Source: Lunularia cruciata (taxonomy: Eukaryota > Streptophyta > Marchantiopsida > Lunulariales > Lunulariaceae). From it: a stretch of 64,000 bases of DNA. This document shows, one piece after another, positions 46,599-58,620 of the stretch (the first letter of the stretch is position 1; each line of letters opens with the position of its first letter). The notes under the pieces are model-generated. The model saw only the letters and a program-made list of their open reading frames with translations, searched no databases and was not told the DNA's origin. A program made the translations under genes and the position numbers. The stretch is from the NCBI GenBank assembly GCA_948567375.1, contig OX419761.1:20276501-20340500 (forward strand), written 5' to 3'.

Positions 46599-47023
46599 TT
46601 AGTCATAAGTTGAAAGATTATCTCCATAACTAATCTTGAGAACTAACTGATGAAGGTGGTAGTATTTCTGTAGCTGTACTAAGACTCTCTCCAAATCCTT
46701 CACCAAAGTCTCCAAAAGTAATTTTACTCCACTACACTCATGTCTTTTTGGAAGTCCTTCCACTCCACAAACCTCACACAACTCCTTGGTCTTAGATCTT
46801 CTCCCTTCCAATCTTGGTGAAGAAAGTCCAACATGCAAACCCAAGTCAAGTAAGCCTCTCCTTTCCCTCAATCTCTTGCTCTCAAAGGTCAATGGACATG
46901 AACTTGCCTTATGTCCCTTCTTTCTACATAGAAAGCACTTAGACTCACTCTTTCCTCCAAGTGGTGTAGATTTTTGGATCCTCTCAACACTCTCTTCAAA
47001 TTCTATTGTAAACTCTTTTTTTC
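46599..47023 (-). pseudogene. retrotransposon gag fragment with CCHC zinc knuckle
   Basis: On the minus strand the frame opens after a TGA near 47024 and runs about 140 codons to 46599. It contains CFLCRKKGHKASSC at 46937-46896, an exact C-x2-C-x4-H-x4-C zinc knuckle as found in the nucleocapsid part of Ty3/Gypsy and Ty1/Copia gag proteins. A Leu/Lys/Arg-rich tail follows. Upstream the gag N-terminus is not recognisable and downstream no protease is seen. The LTR at 47963-48654 with its primer-binding-like site is in the same orientation 940 bp upstream, so it may be the 5' LTR of the same element. Confidence 0.75.
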
Positions 47024-47940
47024 CTCAAATCCACCCCTAAAATCACCTCAAACCCTTGGGGAACCTTGCATAGTCTTAGTTTCCACTCTTGATGACCCTC
47101 CATGTTCCCAAGATGAATCTAAACACTCAAATATGCTTTTTTGTTGCTCTCAAACTCCTCATGCATGAGATCTCAACTCTGTAGAATTGACCCTTCCTCG
47201 CAATTTTACTCAAATCTCTCAACATGTATGTCACAGTCCTCTGAAATTTTGACCACTTAATAACAACTCTAGGGTGTCTCTCTCTGAAAAATTTCAGATC
47301 TTTTCATTAAGCTATTTGGCCTAGACACTTTTCTATTCAGCACACATATTTCAGATTTGGTTTGAAAACCACACACCTCACTTTAAAAACTCATAACTCC
47401 TTGTGCAAGAATGATCTCTCTCTTATTTTTGTATCAACAGGCAGGATATAATGCACTAAATTTTCTTAAAAAGTTTCAGAATAATCCACTAAAAATCGAA
47501 GAAATGGCAGACTCTATACAATTTTCTAGAGAGCATGCAATTGCGGGAGCAGTTTACCCTATCAATTTTCAAAATTTTTAACCCAATGCGCATAATAGCT
47601 TTCACAATAATTCCAAGTGTGCTAACTAGAAGACAACCCAAACTATCATGTGTAGAAATTTCAAGTCCATATCTCAAATTTCAAATTTTGCCCAAAATCA
47701 CCTTAATCCCCAAAATCTGCAATCCACCTCACACAATCTTTCCAAATCCTCTCATGTGTACAAGATGTACAAAATCACCTCAAAGACATTGTAATGAACT
47801 GCATGGTATACAAATGGATCTTGGTTCTCTAGCAAAGTTCAACTCTCTCTTCTCCTAATGTTTTCTTCAAGTGAGCTCTCATAGCTTCCTTCTGCCTAAT
47901 GTAGAATTGAATGCGGAACATTATCTTGCCTTTTAGAGAG
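47024..47940 (-). other. decayed internal retroelement sequence
   Basis: Lies between the 5' LTR/primer site and the gag fragment. Probably leader and decayed gag N-terminus. No motif visible. Confidence 0.4.
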
Positions 47941-47962
47941 GTCTTGGCAACGGAACCAAAAA
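47941..47962 (-). promoter_or_regulatory. primer-binding-like site after LTR
   Basis: Directly after the LTR end on the minus strand the sequence reads TTTTTGGTTCCGTTGCCAAG. It resembles the TTTTGGCGCCGTTGCCGGGG-type priming site of many plant Ty3/Gypsy elements, with several mismatches. It fixes the orientation of the LTR as 5' LTR on the minus strand. Confidence 0.5.
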
Positions 47963-48654
47963 TGTGAGTCGGCTTGTCTCTCACTCAGGATGAACCTCTG
48001 ATGGCTATTATGGTAGCGTACCATGGACTAAGAAACCAAAGAACCCCAACTCCATCATACTCTTCCAAGGCTAAAACTCCAAGACTCAAGACATTGTTCA
48101 CTAGAGAACTCAATGAAAGAGAGATAGTTGCAAAATGAAAGGATGATGAGTACCTCCCCACCTCTTGTTTATATACTTGTGAAATAGTTACACACCAAAA
48201 GTACTAATTACCATAGTAACTCAAGTTACTAGACTAAAAGTCAAGTAAAGTCAAAAAGTAGAAAGGAATATCCATTCACATGGGCATATTCCACTAGCAT
48301 GTGATCTTATCTTGACCCAACCACTAAGTCAAGAATTCCTTCACATGGGCTATCCTTGGACTATAGAAGAATCCAAAACAAAAAGACTTGCTAGTCCAAG
48401 AGTTCTCAACTCTTTCCTCAAAGCCAAACACCTAGGAATAATGCAAAGTCAACACATTAGAATCCAAAATAATGGTGCTCATCTTTTCCATTTCCTCTAA
48501 AGTAAGGTCCCCTCTATCTTAGCTATGACCAAATTTAGCTAATCATGACTAATATAGAACAATCCTTTATCTATATATAAATGATATCTCTCAAGTACTT
48601 GTAATACCAAGTTAAATATCATGATATCACACACATGCACAAATGGGTGTTATA
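47963..48654 (-). mobile_element. 690-bp LTR family, copy 2 (probable 5' LTR)
   Basis: Collinear with copies at 1912-2602 and 60267-60951. The minus strand starts TATAACACCC (TGTAACACCC in the others) at 48654 and ends CGACTCACA at 47963. The reverse of the plus sequence TTTATATACTTGTG gives the TATATAAA-like box seen in copy 1. A primer-binding-like site and a gag fragment follow downstream. The other side abuts the Ty3/Gypsy pol relic on the opposite strand, so this element probably inserted next to or into that one. Confidence 0.8.
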
Positions 48655-51351
48655 GACCAAGGTGGATTGGTATGCCATGCCTACAATGGAGGAGATTTTT
48701 GATGCAATTGGGCATGCAAAGGTCTTTAGTACTTTGGATCTTTGAGCATGATATCATTAATTGCCAATCAGGGAGGAGGATAAGTCCAAGACAACATTTT
48801 GAGCTATTGATCCTCATGGTAAGGATGTGTTATAGCAATGGAGGTTCTTACCGTTGGGTTAAAGAACACTCCTGCCAAGTTCCAAAGGGTCATGGATAAG
48901 ATCTTAGTTGGATTGGATTTTGCTCAGTGTTATATTGATGACATTTTAGTCTATAGCACTACTCTGAAGGAGCATGAGAGACAATTATTGGAGGTGTTTG
49001 AGAGGTTGAGATCTCATGGACTCAAATTACATATTGGGAAGTGTAGGTTCTTCCATGAGCAGGTTGAGTATTTGGGTCACACTATCTACTTTGGAGGACT
49101 TGGTGTTCAGCAGACCAAGGTGGAGACTATTGCATGTATTCCTTGGCCTAGGGATGTGAGTAGAGTGCAAGCATTCCTTGGGTTGGTGAACTTCTATGGC
49201 CACTATGTTAAAGGATTTAGTGCCATTGCCAAGGCCTTGACAAAGCTGACAAGCTTACACAAGAGTGGTGTTGGGGAGATGAGCAGGAGAGAGCTTTTGT
49301 AGAGCTCAAGGAGAGGTTGACATTTGCTTCTATTTTGAGGAGACCAATGAGAGGACGACCATTTTAGGTTCATACTGATTGGAGTATGTTGGGGCTTGGA
49401 AAGGTGCTCACCTAACATGATGATGAGGGGAAGGAGTTTATGGTGGCCTATGCTAGTTGCTCCAACAATTCAGCAAAGGCAAAGTATAGTTCAGATGAGA
49501 GAGAGTGCCTCGTAGTAGTTTGGGCAATAACACATTTCCAATGTTACCTATTTGGTAACCCCTTCACTCTCATCACTAATCATCAACCACTAAAGTGGTT
49601 GATGGAGTCCGACAAGCTTTCAAGGAAGCTTGCACAATGGGCTTTGATTTTATAGGAGTATGTTTTCATGGTTATTCATAGATTTGGAGTGTGAACCATG
49701 ATGGAGATGGGTTGAGTAGAAACCCATGTCCCAACCAACAGGATCAGACCGGAGCACGTTGGCATGGTGAGACATATGAGGAGATAGTACCAGGTTGGCA
49801 TGCATCTACCTTCCTCTATATATTTTTTGAGGCTTTGGTGGTATATCTCTCAGTGCATACAGGAGGAGTTATTGAGGTCATACATCTAGAGAGTGAAAAT
49901 ATGTGTATGGTTCAGCAAGACATTCATGGTGACATCTTAGTGATGGACTATCTTTTGCACTGGTGTTATGGGTGGCACAATTGGGGCCAAGGAGAGAGAC
50001 CATGTGCTTCAATGAGCTAGATGGTTTAGATTGGAGGGCATTGTGTGCTTGTATGGGAGGATCGTAGACTGCGAGTAGTACCACTTCCATCTTAGAGATC
50101 ACAGTTGGTCCGTCATGCTCATGAGGAGCTAGAACATTTTGGAGTAAAGCATACATATAGCTTACTCTAGAGTCATTAATGGTGGCATAGTATGCATACC
50201 AAAGTACAGCAATTTGGTGCCAGATGTGTGGTTTGTGACCAAGTAAGAGCATCATTCAATGCTCCTACACCATAGTTACACCCATTACCTATCATGAGAT
50301 TGGGCTACCATTGGAGTTTGGACTTTTTGGGACCTTTACTACTGACTATGAGACATCATCGACATGTTTTGGTGATGGTGGAGCACTTCTCCAAGTGGAT
50401 TGAGTTGATGGCACTTCCTGACAAGTCTAGTGAAGGGATAGCTTACTCGTTCCTGGATCAAGTTCTTAGTCATTTGGTGCACCAATTGAGGTTTTGATTG
50501 ATCAGGGTACATAGTTCTTGGGAAAGTTTCAAGTCTCGTGTGACAAGGCTTTGATTGATCATCATACCACATCTTGAGATCACCTTGAGGTAGATGGCTT
50601 AGCAGAGAGAGTGGTTCAAATATTGAAGAGAGGATTGCAAACATATGGTTTTCAAAGAGGCCACTTGGGAGATTGGGATCTCCAATTACATTGGTTGGCC
50701 ATGGGCTATCAATTCAACCAACAAGCCTCCTCAGCATCTTTCTCTCCTTACTTTCTACTTTATAGAAATGATCTAAATTTACTTGTAGCCATTTGTCAAG
50801 ATGGTACAATAGCTTTGGACTTGGATGACCCAAATGTATGGATGAGTGCATGTTCTCAACAGGCAAAGATCTTTTAGAGAGTGATGCCAATGGCTTTTGA
50901 GAACTTGGTGATTGCTCATCATAGAGATACCTTACGCTATGCTACCATTTGAGGAGGAGTTTATAGACCCTTGATCCGTCGATTTCATCCAGGTGACTAT
51001 GTATATCTATAGCAAACAACACCAACAACACTTGATGTTTTGACAGGCCACACTATCTTAAGAGTGCATGAGGTTTTGCCATTTGGAGTCCTTGTGTTAG
51101 AAGGACATGGTGGTGTTGTTTGGAAGGATCATGTGCGCAATTCTATGCCATGCCACCTCCCAAACATTGATTGTACTATGGACCCAACCTTGGCAATTAT
51201 ACATGTAGGCTTGAGGTGTATGTTATGTGGTTCTTCTGGTAGAGCTACTACTATGTTAGTGTGTGATAGTTGTTTGAGAGGATGGCATATTGCATGTATG
51301 ACTCCTCCCCTCACGGTTGTTCCTCAAGGATAGTAGTTATGTCCTAGATGT
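48655..51351 (+). pseudogene. Ty3/Gypsy pol relic: RT, RNase H, integrase, PHD finger
   Basis: Degenerate polyprotein spread over the three + frames. Reverse transcriptase: 48660-49310, with the GLKNTPAKFQRVMD block and the catalytic YIDD at 48931-48942. RNase H: about 49435-49730, with YASCSNNSAKAKYSSDERECL and TNHQPLKW (usually TDHQPLKW, so a catalytic Asp is Asn) and a DGLSRNPC end. Integrase: zinc-binding region about 50110-50245, core 50290-50700 with DFLGP, LIDQGT and DGLAERV carrying the D, D and E positions. C-terminal region: GPY/F-like ILRVHEVLPFGVLVLEG at 51057, then a C4HC3 PHD finger at 51217-51351. Stops and frameshifts occur throughout (a one-base loss near 48857; several TAG and TGA). 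The gag and protease parts and its LTRs are not visible. Confidence 0.85.
51217..51351 (+). other. PHD-finger module at the integrase C-terminus
   Basis: Cys and His spacing C-x2-C-x11-C-x2-C-x4-H-x2-C-x14-C-x2-C (CMLC, CDSC, H, C, CPRC) fits a PHD finger, a reader of histone H3 tails. Two TAG codons precede the last CPRC pair; the second falls where PHD fingers normally have Trp. The module is in the same frame as the GPY/F-like region at 51040-51210, so it belongs to the integrase. Confidence 0.75.
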
Positions 51352-51482
51352 ACTTGACCTGTAGCTACTTCATTCTTTATATGGTATAAATTGTAGACAG
51401 GCGACTAATGATGGGGCTCCATAGCACCCGGCCTTTTGATCTTTGCCCATCATAGAGCATACCATATACTTGGAATAGATGG
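51352..51482. other. short spacer between two elements
   Basis: Possible 3' end of the Ty3/Gypsy element. No LTR recognised. Confidence 0.4.
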
Positions 51483-52176
51483 CTGTGACAACCCGGCAAA
51501 TAAGGTAAGTAAAGTTCATTCCCGTAGAGATACAATTCAGAATTGGTCAAATACGAAGTCAAAAGTCACAATGTAGTTCTTCTTGATTTCTTCTTTAATC
51601 TCTCAAGTAGAAACTACACCCAAAAGAGAGTAACAAGCTCACAATCTTGACAACTTGTCACGAATACACACACATACATAATCACAACATAGCAAATTCT
51701 GTCCAAACAACTCTTGATTGTGATGATTCAGATTCTCCCGAAGACAACACTTCACTACAAAGAATGATTTTGCCTCAAAATTGTGTTCCACCCCTCCACT
51801 GAAGGCACAACTTCCTTGATCGAAATTGCTTCACATCAACTTCGTGTTGCACTCACAAATGCAGAATACTACCAACACTACAATTCCTCTCAAATCTATC
51901 AAGGCATTGCTCCGATGCACTTCATTCAGGATCAAACACACAGAATGAAGATCAAGGCTACAAAATCCAACATCCACAGACACATTGACTTGCTCTTTGG
52001 AATTAAGCTCAAGCGACGAGCACTGAAAACAACACTTTGCTTTATCTATCTTCAGAAATATGAATACTGAACAATATTGTACTACAAATGCTCCCCTTAA
52101 ATACTAAAGCAAACTATAGTTCTTCCTACCTACGCACCACTTCCTAACATCTCTTCCTACTTGCAGATCACAATTG
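51483..52176 (-). mobile_element. terminal block of element Q, copy A (possible 3' LTR)
   Basis: Matches the terminal block of copy B (62371-63157, +) throughout, and both end exactly ...TTGCCGGGTTGTCACA. It follows the stop codon of the Q ORF and a purine stretch (GAGATAGGAAGAGG) that could be a polypurine tract, so a 3' LTR starting soon after is plausible. No matching 5' LTR was found. Confidence 0.55.
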
Positions 52177-52223
52177 ACAATCTATCTCTTCATATCTGCC
52201 TCTTCCTATCTCAAAATTAACAC

Positions 52224-54270
52224 TTATCCCGATCCGATGTCTACTTCATCATTGGCTTTCAAACCTGATGATCTTCCTACTATTTCTCCTTCTTTGGGTA
52301 TAGCTAATTCTATTAATTCATGCACTAATTCTACTACTTCTACACTAGGAACTACAATTGAGCTCAGGGTTATTCCATCTACTTCTTTATCTCTTGACCC
52401 ACTCTTCTCTAATGTGTCAAATACCAAGTCCAATAACACCTGACTTCCTACTTTTGCAACATCGGGTTTCGTCTCTATTGTCACACTATTCTGAATTTTC
52501 TCTAACTCCGAGTTGACTAAATCTAATCTAAGACTAACATGACTTTCTACTTCTAACATCTTCCGATCTACACACTCTCTCAATCAAATCAGCAACATGT
52601 TCATGTCCACATCCTTGGCTTTTCTCTTCCAAGTTTCCTGCACAAGCAACTTCAACTCATGTAGGCGGGCTTCTTCCAATCTCCCTTTAGCCTCCGTGCT
52701 TAGAATTGCTCTCAACTTCCCCGCAACTTCTCCCACTGATTCCGATGCATATCCTCGAGAACGCTCTACCTTCAATTCTTCATGATACATCTTCAGCTCG
52801 TCTTCGTACTCTGCAGCAAGCATTTTCTTCTCTTCTGCATAGTGCGTGCTCTGCAATTCCGCGCTTTTGACGAGCTCTTGTAATCGTTCCTCTTCTTCCT
52901 GCCTGGCTGCTAACTCCCTCTGCCATGCTTGATCCTTCTCCGCTGCACTCTTCTTCAAGCTATCCAACTCCTGCTCCATGACAATGGTCATCGCCTTCAA
53001 ATGAACATTTTTGATGTGCACATCACTCACCTCCTCCTTCATCTTGCTCAGCCACATTGCCTGTTCCGTTAATTCTCCGGCTTGCCTTTGCAGTTCTTTT
53101 TCTTTAACCTTGCAGCTTTCTTGTAACATTGTGAAAGTCTTCTTCTTCAAGACTTCTTCCCTCCAAAGTTCTTCCATTTCTTCACTTCTTCGGACTTGTT
53201 GCTCCTGCAACCCCTTCACTTCACTCAACAAATGCATCACCACCTGCAACTTGTTCATCCCCTTCCTACAATCTTGGGGAATTACTTTCCGATGCTCCTT
53301 CAGTAGCTCCAACAATGGTGTGACCACTTTTGTCAAATACGATATCCCACCAAAGTTTTCTTCATCTTCATCACCGTCTTTGTCTTCAATCTTCACCTCC
53401 TTCATCGGCTTCTTCATCGGAAGTCGCAATCTTGGTATCTTCAGAGACATTGTTTCTGTACTTTCTTTATCTTTACCTATTGAACTTGGCCCTGCTGGAT
53501 ACTCCTCCTTCTCCTCTGGTCTCAGCTTGTTTACCACCATTGCCTGACAAGCTTCACTGACCACCACCGATTGCTGAACTTCTGGTTCCCCCTCGCTATC
53601 ACTTTTGGACTCCTCACTTTTTAAGGTGAGCTCCTCTTCTTTGAATTCCTCCTCTTGCAACTTGGTTTCTTCCTCAGACTCTGATCCTGATGATGCTTCT
53701 CTCACCATCTTTGTATTCTTTATAGTCAGTCTTTGAGTCTTTCTTTGAGTGGGAGGCGACTTTGCTTCTTCGGGTTTGCCACATTTCTTTGTCTTCGGAC
53801 TGGTGACTTCTTTGACCTTCCACTATCCGGTCTTCAAGAAATACTCATTGTTGGCTCGCAGATGTAGCATATACTGTTGTTCTTCCTTGTCTGCTTCCTG
53901 TCGTAAGTCAAGATGAACATGAGACACCATGCAATGACGCTCCTCTACTGTCAGCAGGTTCAACCCGAAGTAGAAGTGTGCTGCAAACGGTGCAAAATAA
54001 TGCGGCGGAGAACCTGTTTGCCAATTGATCACCATTTGCCTTGTTCGGTGGTGAAAGCACTTCACCCAATTCACCGGAACTCCTGCAAACATTTGGTGGA
54101 AGAAGACGGTTTGCTGCATGTTCACATATGTGGTTTGTTTTGGCTTGAACATGGCCATCATCACCCCCATGATGCTTCTCCGAATCGGGTCCCAATAGGA
54201 CTCCACCTTGTATCCATTTGTCGTTCTTGGAGCGAAAAATGAGTTGCAAATTTCCGCCGTCTCTTTTGCA
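52224..54270 (-). pseudogene. element Q protein, unrecognised, coiled coil, two stops
   Basis: One minus frame runs from about 54270 to 52224 (roughly 680 codons) and is broken only by TAG at 53825-53823 and TGA at 52586-52584. A frameshift near 54270 links it to a further upstream frame (54565-54353). The first third has FKPKQTTY and PHYFAPFAAHFY, shared with the relic at 6033-6657. The middle (53708-53400) is acidic (Glu/Ser runs). Next come about 250 residues of strongly predicted coiled coil (KEVKIEDK through LKLLVQETWKRK). The last 120 residues (SRDKEVDG, GRSSGLKANDEVDIGSG) are repeated in copy B. No protease, RT, integrase or transposase motif is seen. It may be a gag-like or accessory protein of a retroelement. 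Function unknown. Confidence 0.65.
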
Positions 54271-54352
54271 GATCACACTTCCGATAGAAGGTGATCCCTA
54301 TCGGCTCTCCTGCTTCTCTCCCCAATACTAACCTCCAATCTGACTCAGTCCA

Positions 54353-54565
54353 TCAAGCCGGATTTCCTCTCTTCCCTTCCACCTTGAGACCCTCCTCACA
54401 ATTACTGGCAGCTATTTCTACCATCACTCCCGAGAAATTGAAATTCCAGTTCCATGCTAAGAAAGTAATATGAAGTCTAGTCAAGACTTCAATTCTAGCT
54501 ACTACATCTAATCTTTGAATTGAAAAACTTTGCACTGCCAGTGCATTGGCCACCTTCTTTGCCAT
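54353..54565 (-). pseudogene. N-terminal piece of the element Q protein
   Basis: A 70-codon frame starting MAKKVANALAVQSFSI leads, after a TAG, into WTESDWRLVLGREAGEP and then the main Q frame by a shift near 54270. It is probably the start of the same protein. No family recognised. Confidence 0.45.
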
Positions 54566-55176
54566 AATCTATTCTCTCGTTCTACGACGCTGAAAGATGA
54601 TGCCCTCTCTTGGACGAGACACTCTAACTCCCTTGAGATTGTGGAAAATTTCACTCTTGATGGGCTTCTGGACATGCATTATTGCAGGATGACTACTCAA
54701 AGGGATTGGAAATCTACTTGGCATATTCAACTTGTCCATGCGCAGTCACAATCTTATATTACCCCAAATTGCAATCATTCTTCAATTGATTTCAAATTTG
54801 ACCTTCTCTCTTCTACGTGTTGATCCCGGTCATTGAAAGACATGCTTCTTCTACCTCCGCCCTTTCTTGAAATGTACTTTCTTGCCACATACCAAGGTTG
54901 GTAAACGGTCTTTGTATCTTTTGCGCCTTCCGACCCAAAGATGGTGCTCTTTAGAATTTTTCTGTCATACTCTTCTTTTGAGTACCTCCATCATCGGATC
55001 CAATATCGTCTTCTTTGGATGTCCTCCAAAGTTACTTCCATCCATTCTTCATCCGCAATTTGACTTCCAGTGCTTACATTTTCTCTTAAACACTAATAAA
55101 CACAGAAAAACAAAAAATGTGGGTACCACAATGGCTATCTAGAGTTAGAGGGACCTAACTGCCAGCTAAGGGGGCA
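54566..55176. other. no gene seen
   Basis: Probably the 5' side of element Q on the minus strand. No LTR or known domain recognised. Confidence 0.4.
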
Positions 55177-55870
55177 ATTAGGGCACTTTAGAGTCTATGT
55201 ATGATTTATGTGTGAGTTGTGCTTCTATAATGTATGATGTTGACAAAAATGTATGTTGTTGACAAAAATGTATGTTGTGTAGCAATGTATATATGCACAA
55301 AAATTGTCACGCCATTTGTAGTGTCACATCTAGATTGCTTGGACATTGGAGTTGTAGTGATAGTAGTTAGAGGTATTTTAGCAGTTTCCCATAGACTACT
55401 TTCAGATGGTAAGATTTCATGTTTGGGTACTAACTTCATAGTGGAGCCCACCATCACTTTGCACCATTCACACCATCAAGTGTTTTGTTAGTGGGACCAT
55501 TAGGGTTTCAAACCTAGCTCAAGTCCAAGGTTATACTTTTGAAGTGCAACTCTAGAGAGTTCACTTCTCTGATGTTGAGCCTTTGAGTTCTTGGCTATGG
55601 TGGACAGAGGCCATCAAACGTCACTTAGATTCTCTTAGCTAGAGTGGGTGTGGCTTGATTGTAATCAATGCCCAATTGTTGGCAATTTATAGAGTGACAA
55701 ATCAAGTACTGATTTGAGTTGAGTTGATTCAAGAGTGGTCAATAATCTGATTATTGTGGCACTTTAGAGTCTATGTATGACTTATGTGTGAGTTGTGCTT
55801 CTACAATGTATAGTGTTGACAATGATGTATGTTATGTAGCAATGTATATATGCACAGCATGTTGTAGTAT
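55177..55870 (+). repeat. repeat block with flanking 115-bp direct repeats; inverted copy at 60010-61110
   Basis: GGCACTTTAGAGTCTATGTATGA starts near 55185 and again near 55760, each followed by GTGTGAGTTGTGCTTCTA and GCAATGTATATATGCACA. The interior from 55300 to 55740 reappears in reverse at 60010-61110, where the 690-bp LTR copy 3 interrupts it. Likely a transposon end or LTR of unknown type. Confidence 0.6.
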
Positions 55871-56599
55871 CCGTAACATCTCCCAAAACACACCAGAATG
55901 AAGATCTTGAAGACCCAAACCTTGGCCAACACATGTATGTCCCTAACATGGCCATCCAAAAATCACCAAATGAATAAGTCTATGTCACTCTAGATCATGT
56001 GCCCCCAATAAGGAAATGTCTACTAGTAGGGCCTTCTGGTAACCCATAACTACTAATATCAATAATAACTCAAGATACCAATAGGCCAAGTGCACCACGT
56101 GATGGAGAGAGACTCACCTACCAATCTCATCTCTCTCCACATACAAGTACTTTTGTACTCGTATACCTACCTATAATACCACAACTAGTCCATTGCTAAT
56201 CCCACCAAACAACTCCAGTAGACATACTCCTTCTAGTGTATACTGCCAAGCAATGAGTGTGGTATCCGGAGGTGTCAAGGTAATTGACTCTAGAGGCTCA
56301 TCTTCACATTGGTCTCATGGTGGTACAAAGGCTCCACTCCAAGCCTGTTGCTCCAATTGATCTCCATGTTAGTGCAATGTCTCCTCTAAACTCCACAAAG
56401 GAACATCCAAGGTGGATGGAACAATCCCACTTGTACTCTAAATCCGAGTGATCTCCTCTGGTACTAGAGTATCCTCTATATGGGCAATCCCCTCTAATAA
56501 CTCACTAAGCCAAGTAACAAAACCATTAAAAGTTGAAATTGAAGCCACCATGGTCCCGAACTATAGTGAGCCAAGACTACCACTATTGAAGCATACTGG
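55871..56599 (-). other. 3' continuation of the gag-protease element, no domain visible
   Basis: On the minus strand the block 56180-56400 is clearly homologous to 63195-63440 (+), which shows that it belongs to a repeated element. No reading frame survives. Confidence 0.5.
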
Positions 56600-58620
56600 T
56601 AAGCAACAAAGGTGTCCCTAACTTGACTGCCAACTTGGTCCATAGGAGGATATCTCCTCCCAATAGTCAATATTGAAACCCATGGGGTATAACATTGCTC
56701 CCCTAACTAGCATATCACATGACCCAACTGTTGTCTCAATAGCTTGAGCTCTCACCACCAAGCTATTAGTTGGGTGACCAGGCTGAACCTAGACAACAAG
56801 CTCTCCATGTGTGATGTATTGTGTCAAACCACCACCTAGAGATATTTAGATCTGAAATGGACACCTCTTCACATTTGTCTTCCGTAACCCTAGACCAACA
56901 ACTATAGCCTTCCCCAACATAAGGCGTTGCGCACCAAAGTCAAGTAAGACCCTCTATGGTGTATAGACCTTCCTTGAAAGTCCTACCAAACAAAACATCT
57001 CCATCTGGTTATCCAATAGGACCACACCAAGTGTAAATTGTGCTTGCTCAAAGGCCGGTCTAGTTGGTAACTCCTCCAATTAGCCATTGTTGCTTGTTAT
57101 AAACCACTGGTCACTGAGCAAATCCCATGCTCCTCAACCAAGTCAGCTTCACTATCAACCACCTCTACTCTAGAAGCAAGAACCATATCATCCCTACTCT
57201 AACAAAGCATGGTAGCCAACAAGAACACTTGAGTTGGGTCAACTTCCAATGTAAACATGTCATTGGCTAAAAACAAAGGGCAACACATAATCAGCTAAGC
57301 CACTCCCAACATTTTACTAGACTCCATCTGTGTAATGACAGGTGATTGACTAGCAAGTAGTCTATCATGCACCCCATCACCACCTACCACATCTGCATTG
57401 GGATGTTTAGGAGCCATGGATGTCAATGCCTTAGAGAGCATGAAAGACGGAGGAAGTTTGACTTGTCTCCCAAACTCTTCTCTTTGTGGGTCCAACTCCA
57501 CTGATGCTCCTCTTGGCTCTAGAGCATGTACTACACTGCTTGTCACTACGGTAGATGCATCCACTTATGTTTCTTTGCACATGTAATCCAATGCATCTCT
57601 ATCTCCAACATATGAGGTGGAAGCCTCAGCACCCAAATCTGATCTCCTCTAAGCAACAGCCATGCCAGCCAATCTTTGCTCCAACTACTCAATCCGAGTA
57701 GCCATAGTTGTATCAAAAGTAAGGGCAAGTATTGCACCTCTACTAGGTGTGGATCGTCTACCACCACCTCTACCACCTCATCCTCCATGAACTGGAGCTC
57801 CTTTACTACCTGCCATAGCAGCCCTACCACTCCGTAACTCCGGGTGTAGGTCAAAGCACCGGTCACTAATGTGACCAAATTTGTGGCAATGCTCACACTA
57901 TCTTTATGATGGTTGTGATGCACCAAAGGTATCAGGTCCATTGTTGTGAGTACACTCTCTCCTATGGTGAGGTCCACCAGAATTCCAACAAGCAACACCA
58001 CCACTCATTAGCTCTTGCTAACCCAAAAATGAAGGTAGGGGGGTTTAGCTCCACTAGGCCCTCCACTCGCACCATAGGATCTGGGTTGTCCATCCTATCC
58101 TCAAAAACCAACTAAGTGTGGTGCACTCTAGAAGCAGTCATCGTTGTAGATAAGATCTTCCTACCAAATCCAAATGTCACCACTCTCTCCTCCACCATGT
58201 TGAGCTCAATATGCTCAGCCAAACCAAAGACCACCGCCAAAGTAAGTGAAGTAGCTTGTAACAATGTAGCATCACGAACTCTACATTGCAACTCCCTATC
58301 TAGTATCCCATACCAAAACTAGACTACTTGGGCCTCAATAATCTCCTAAGTGAAACTAATCAGCCATATCATGTGAGTAAATGCCTTGCGTAGGCTCTCT
58401 CTAACCTTCCATTGGAACTCTTGCAAGCTCCTCAGCTTGTCAATCCGCACTCCTTGATAGTTCTGCCTCAAATATTGGAAGAACTCCACCATGGGGTTAA
58501 ACCCAAGTACCACACCACCTCCTATAATAGTACCTCCACTTGTTGTAGCACCATCTCCAAGAGATCCACCAATAGTACTAGAGCTAGAGCTTGTAAGTAC
58601 AGCCAATCTACCCCTTGAAA
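56600..58620 (-). pseudogene. Ty3/Gypsy gag-protease relic
   Basis: On the minus strand, about 58606-58110, a gag-type block contains LRSLQEFQWKVRESLRKAF and FWYGILDRELQCRVRDAT, the form of Retrotrans_gag domains, broken by two TAG codons at probable Gln positions. A zinc knuckle CEHCHKFGHISDRC lies at 57897-57856 (C-x2-C-x4-H-x4-C). Downstream, at about 56958-56891, VLLDFGAQRLMLGKA resembles the active-site region of a retroviral-type aspartic protease, with D-F-G instead of D-S/T-G. A DMLVRGAMLYPMGFNIDYW block follows near 56690. No RT follows. Stops and frameshifts are many. Confidence 0.7.

Noticed and set aside
53011-53547. 178-codon plus frame opposite the Q protein
   Set aside because: Antisense of the coiled-coil coding strand; Ser/Leu-rich composition is expected from reversing Glu/Lys codons.
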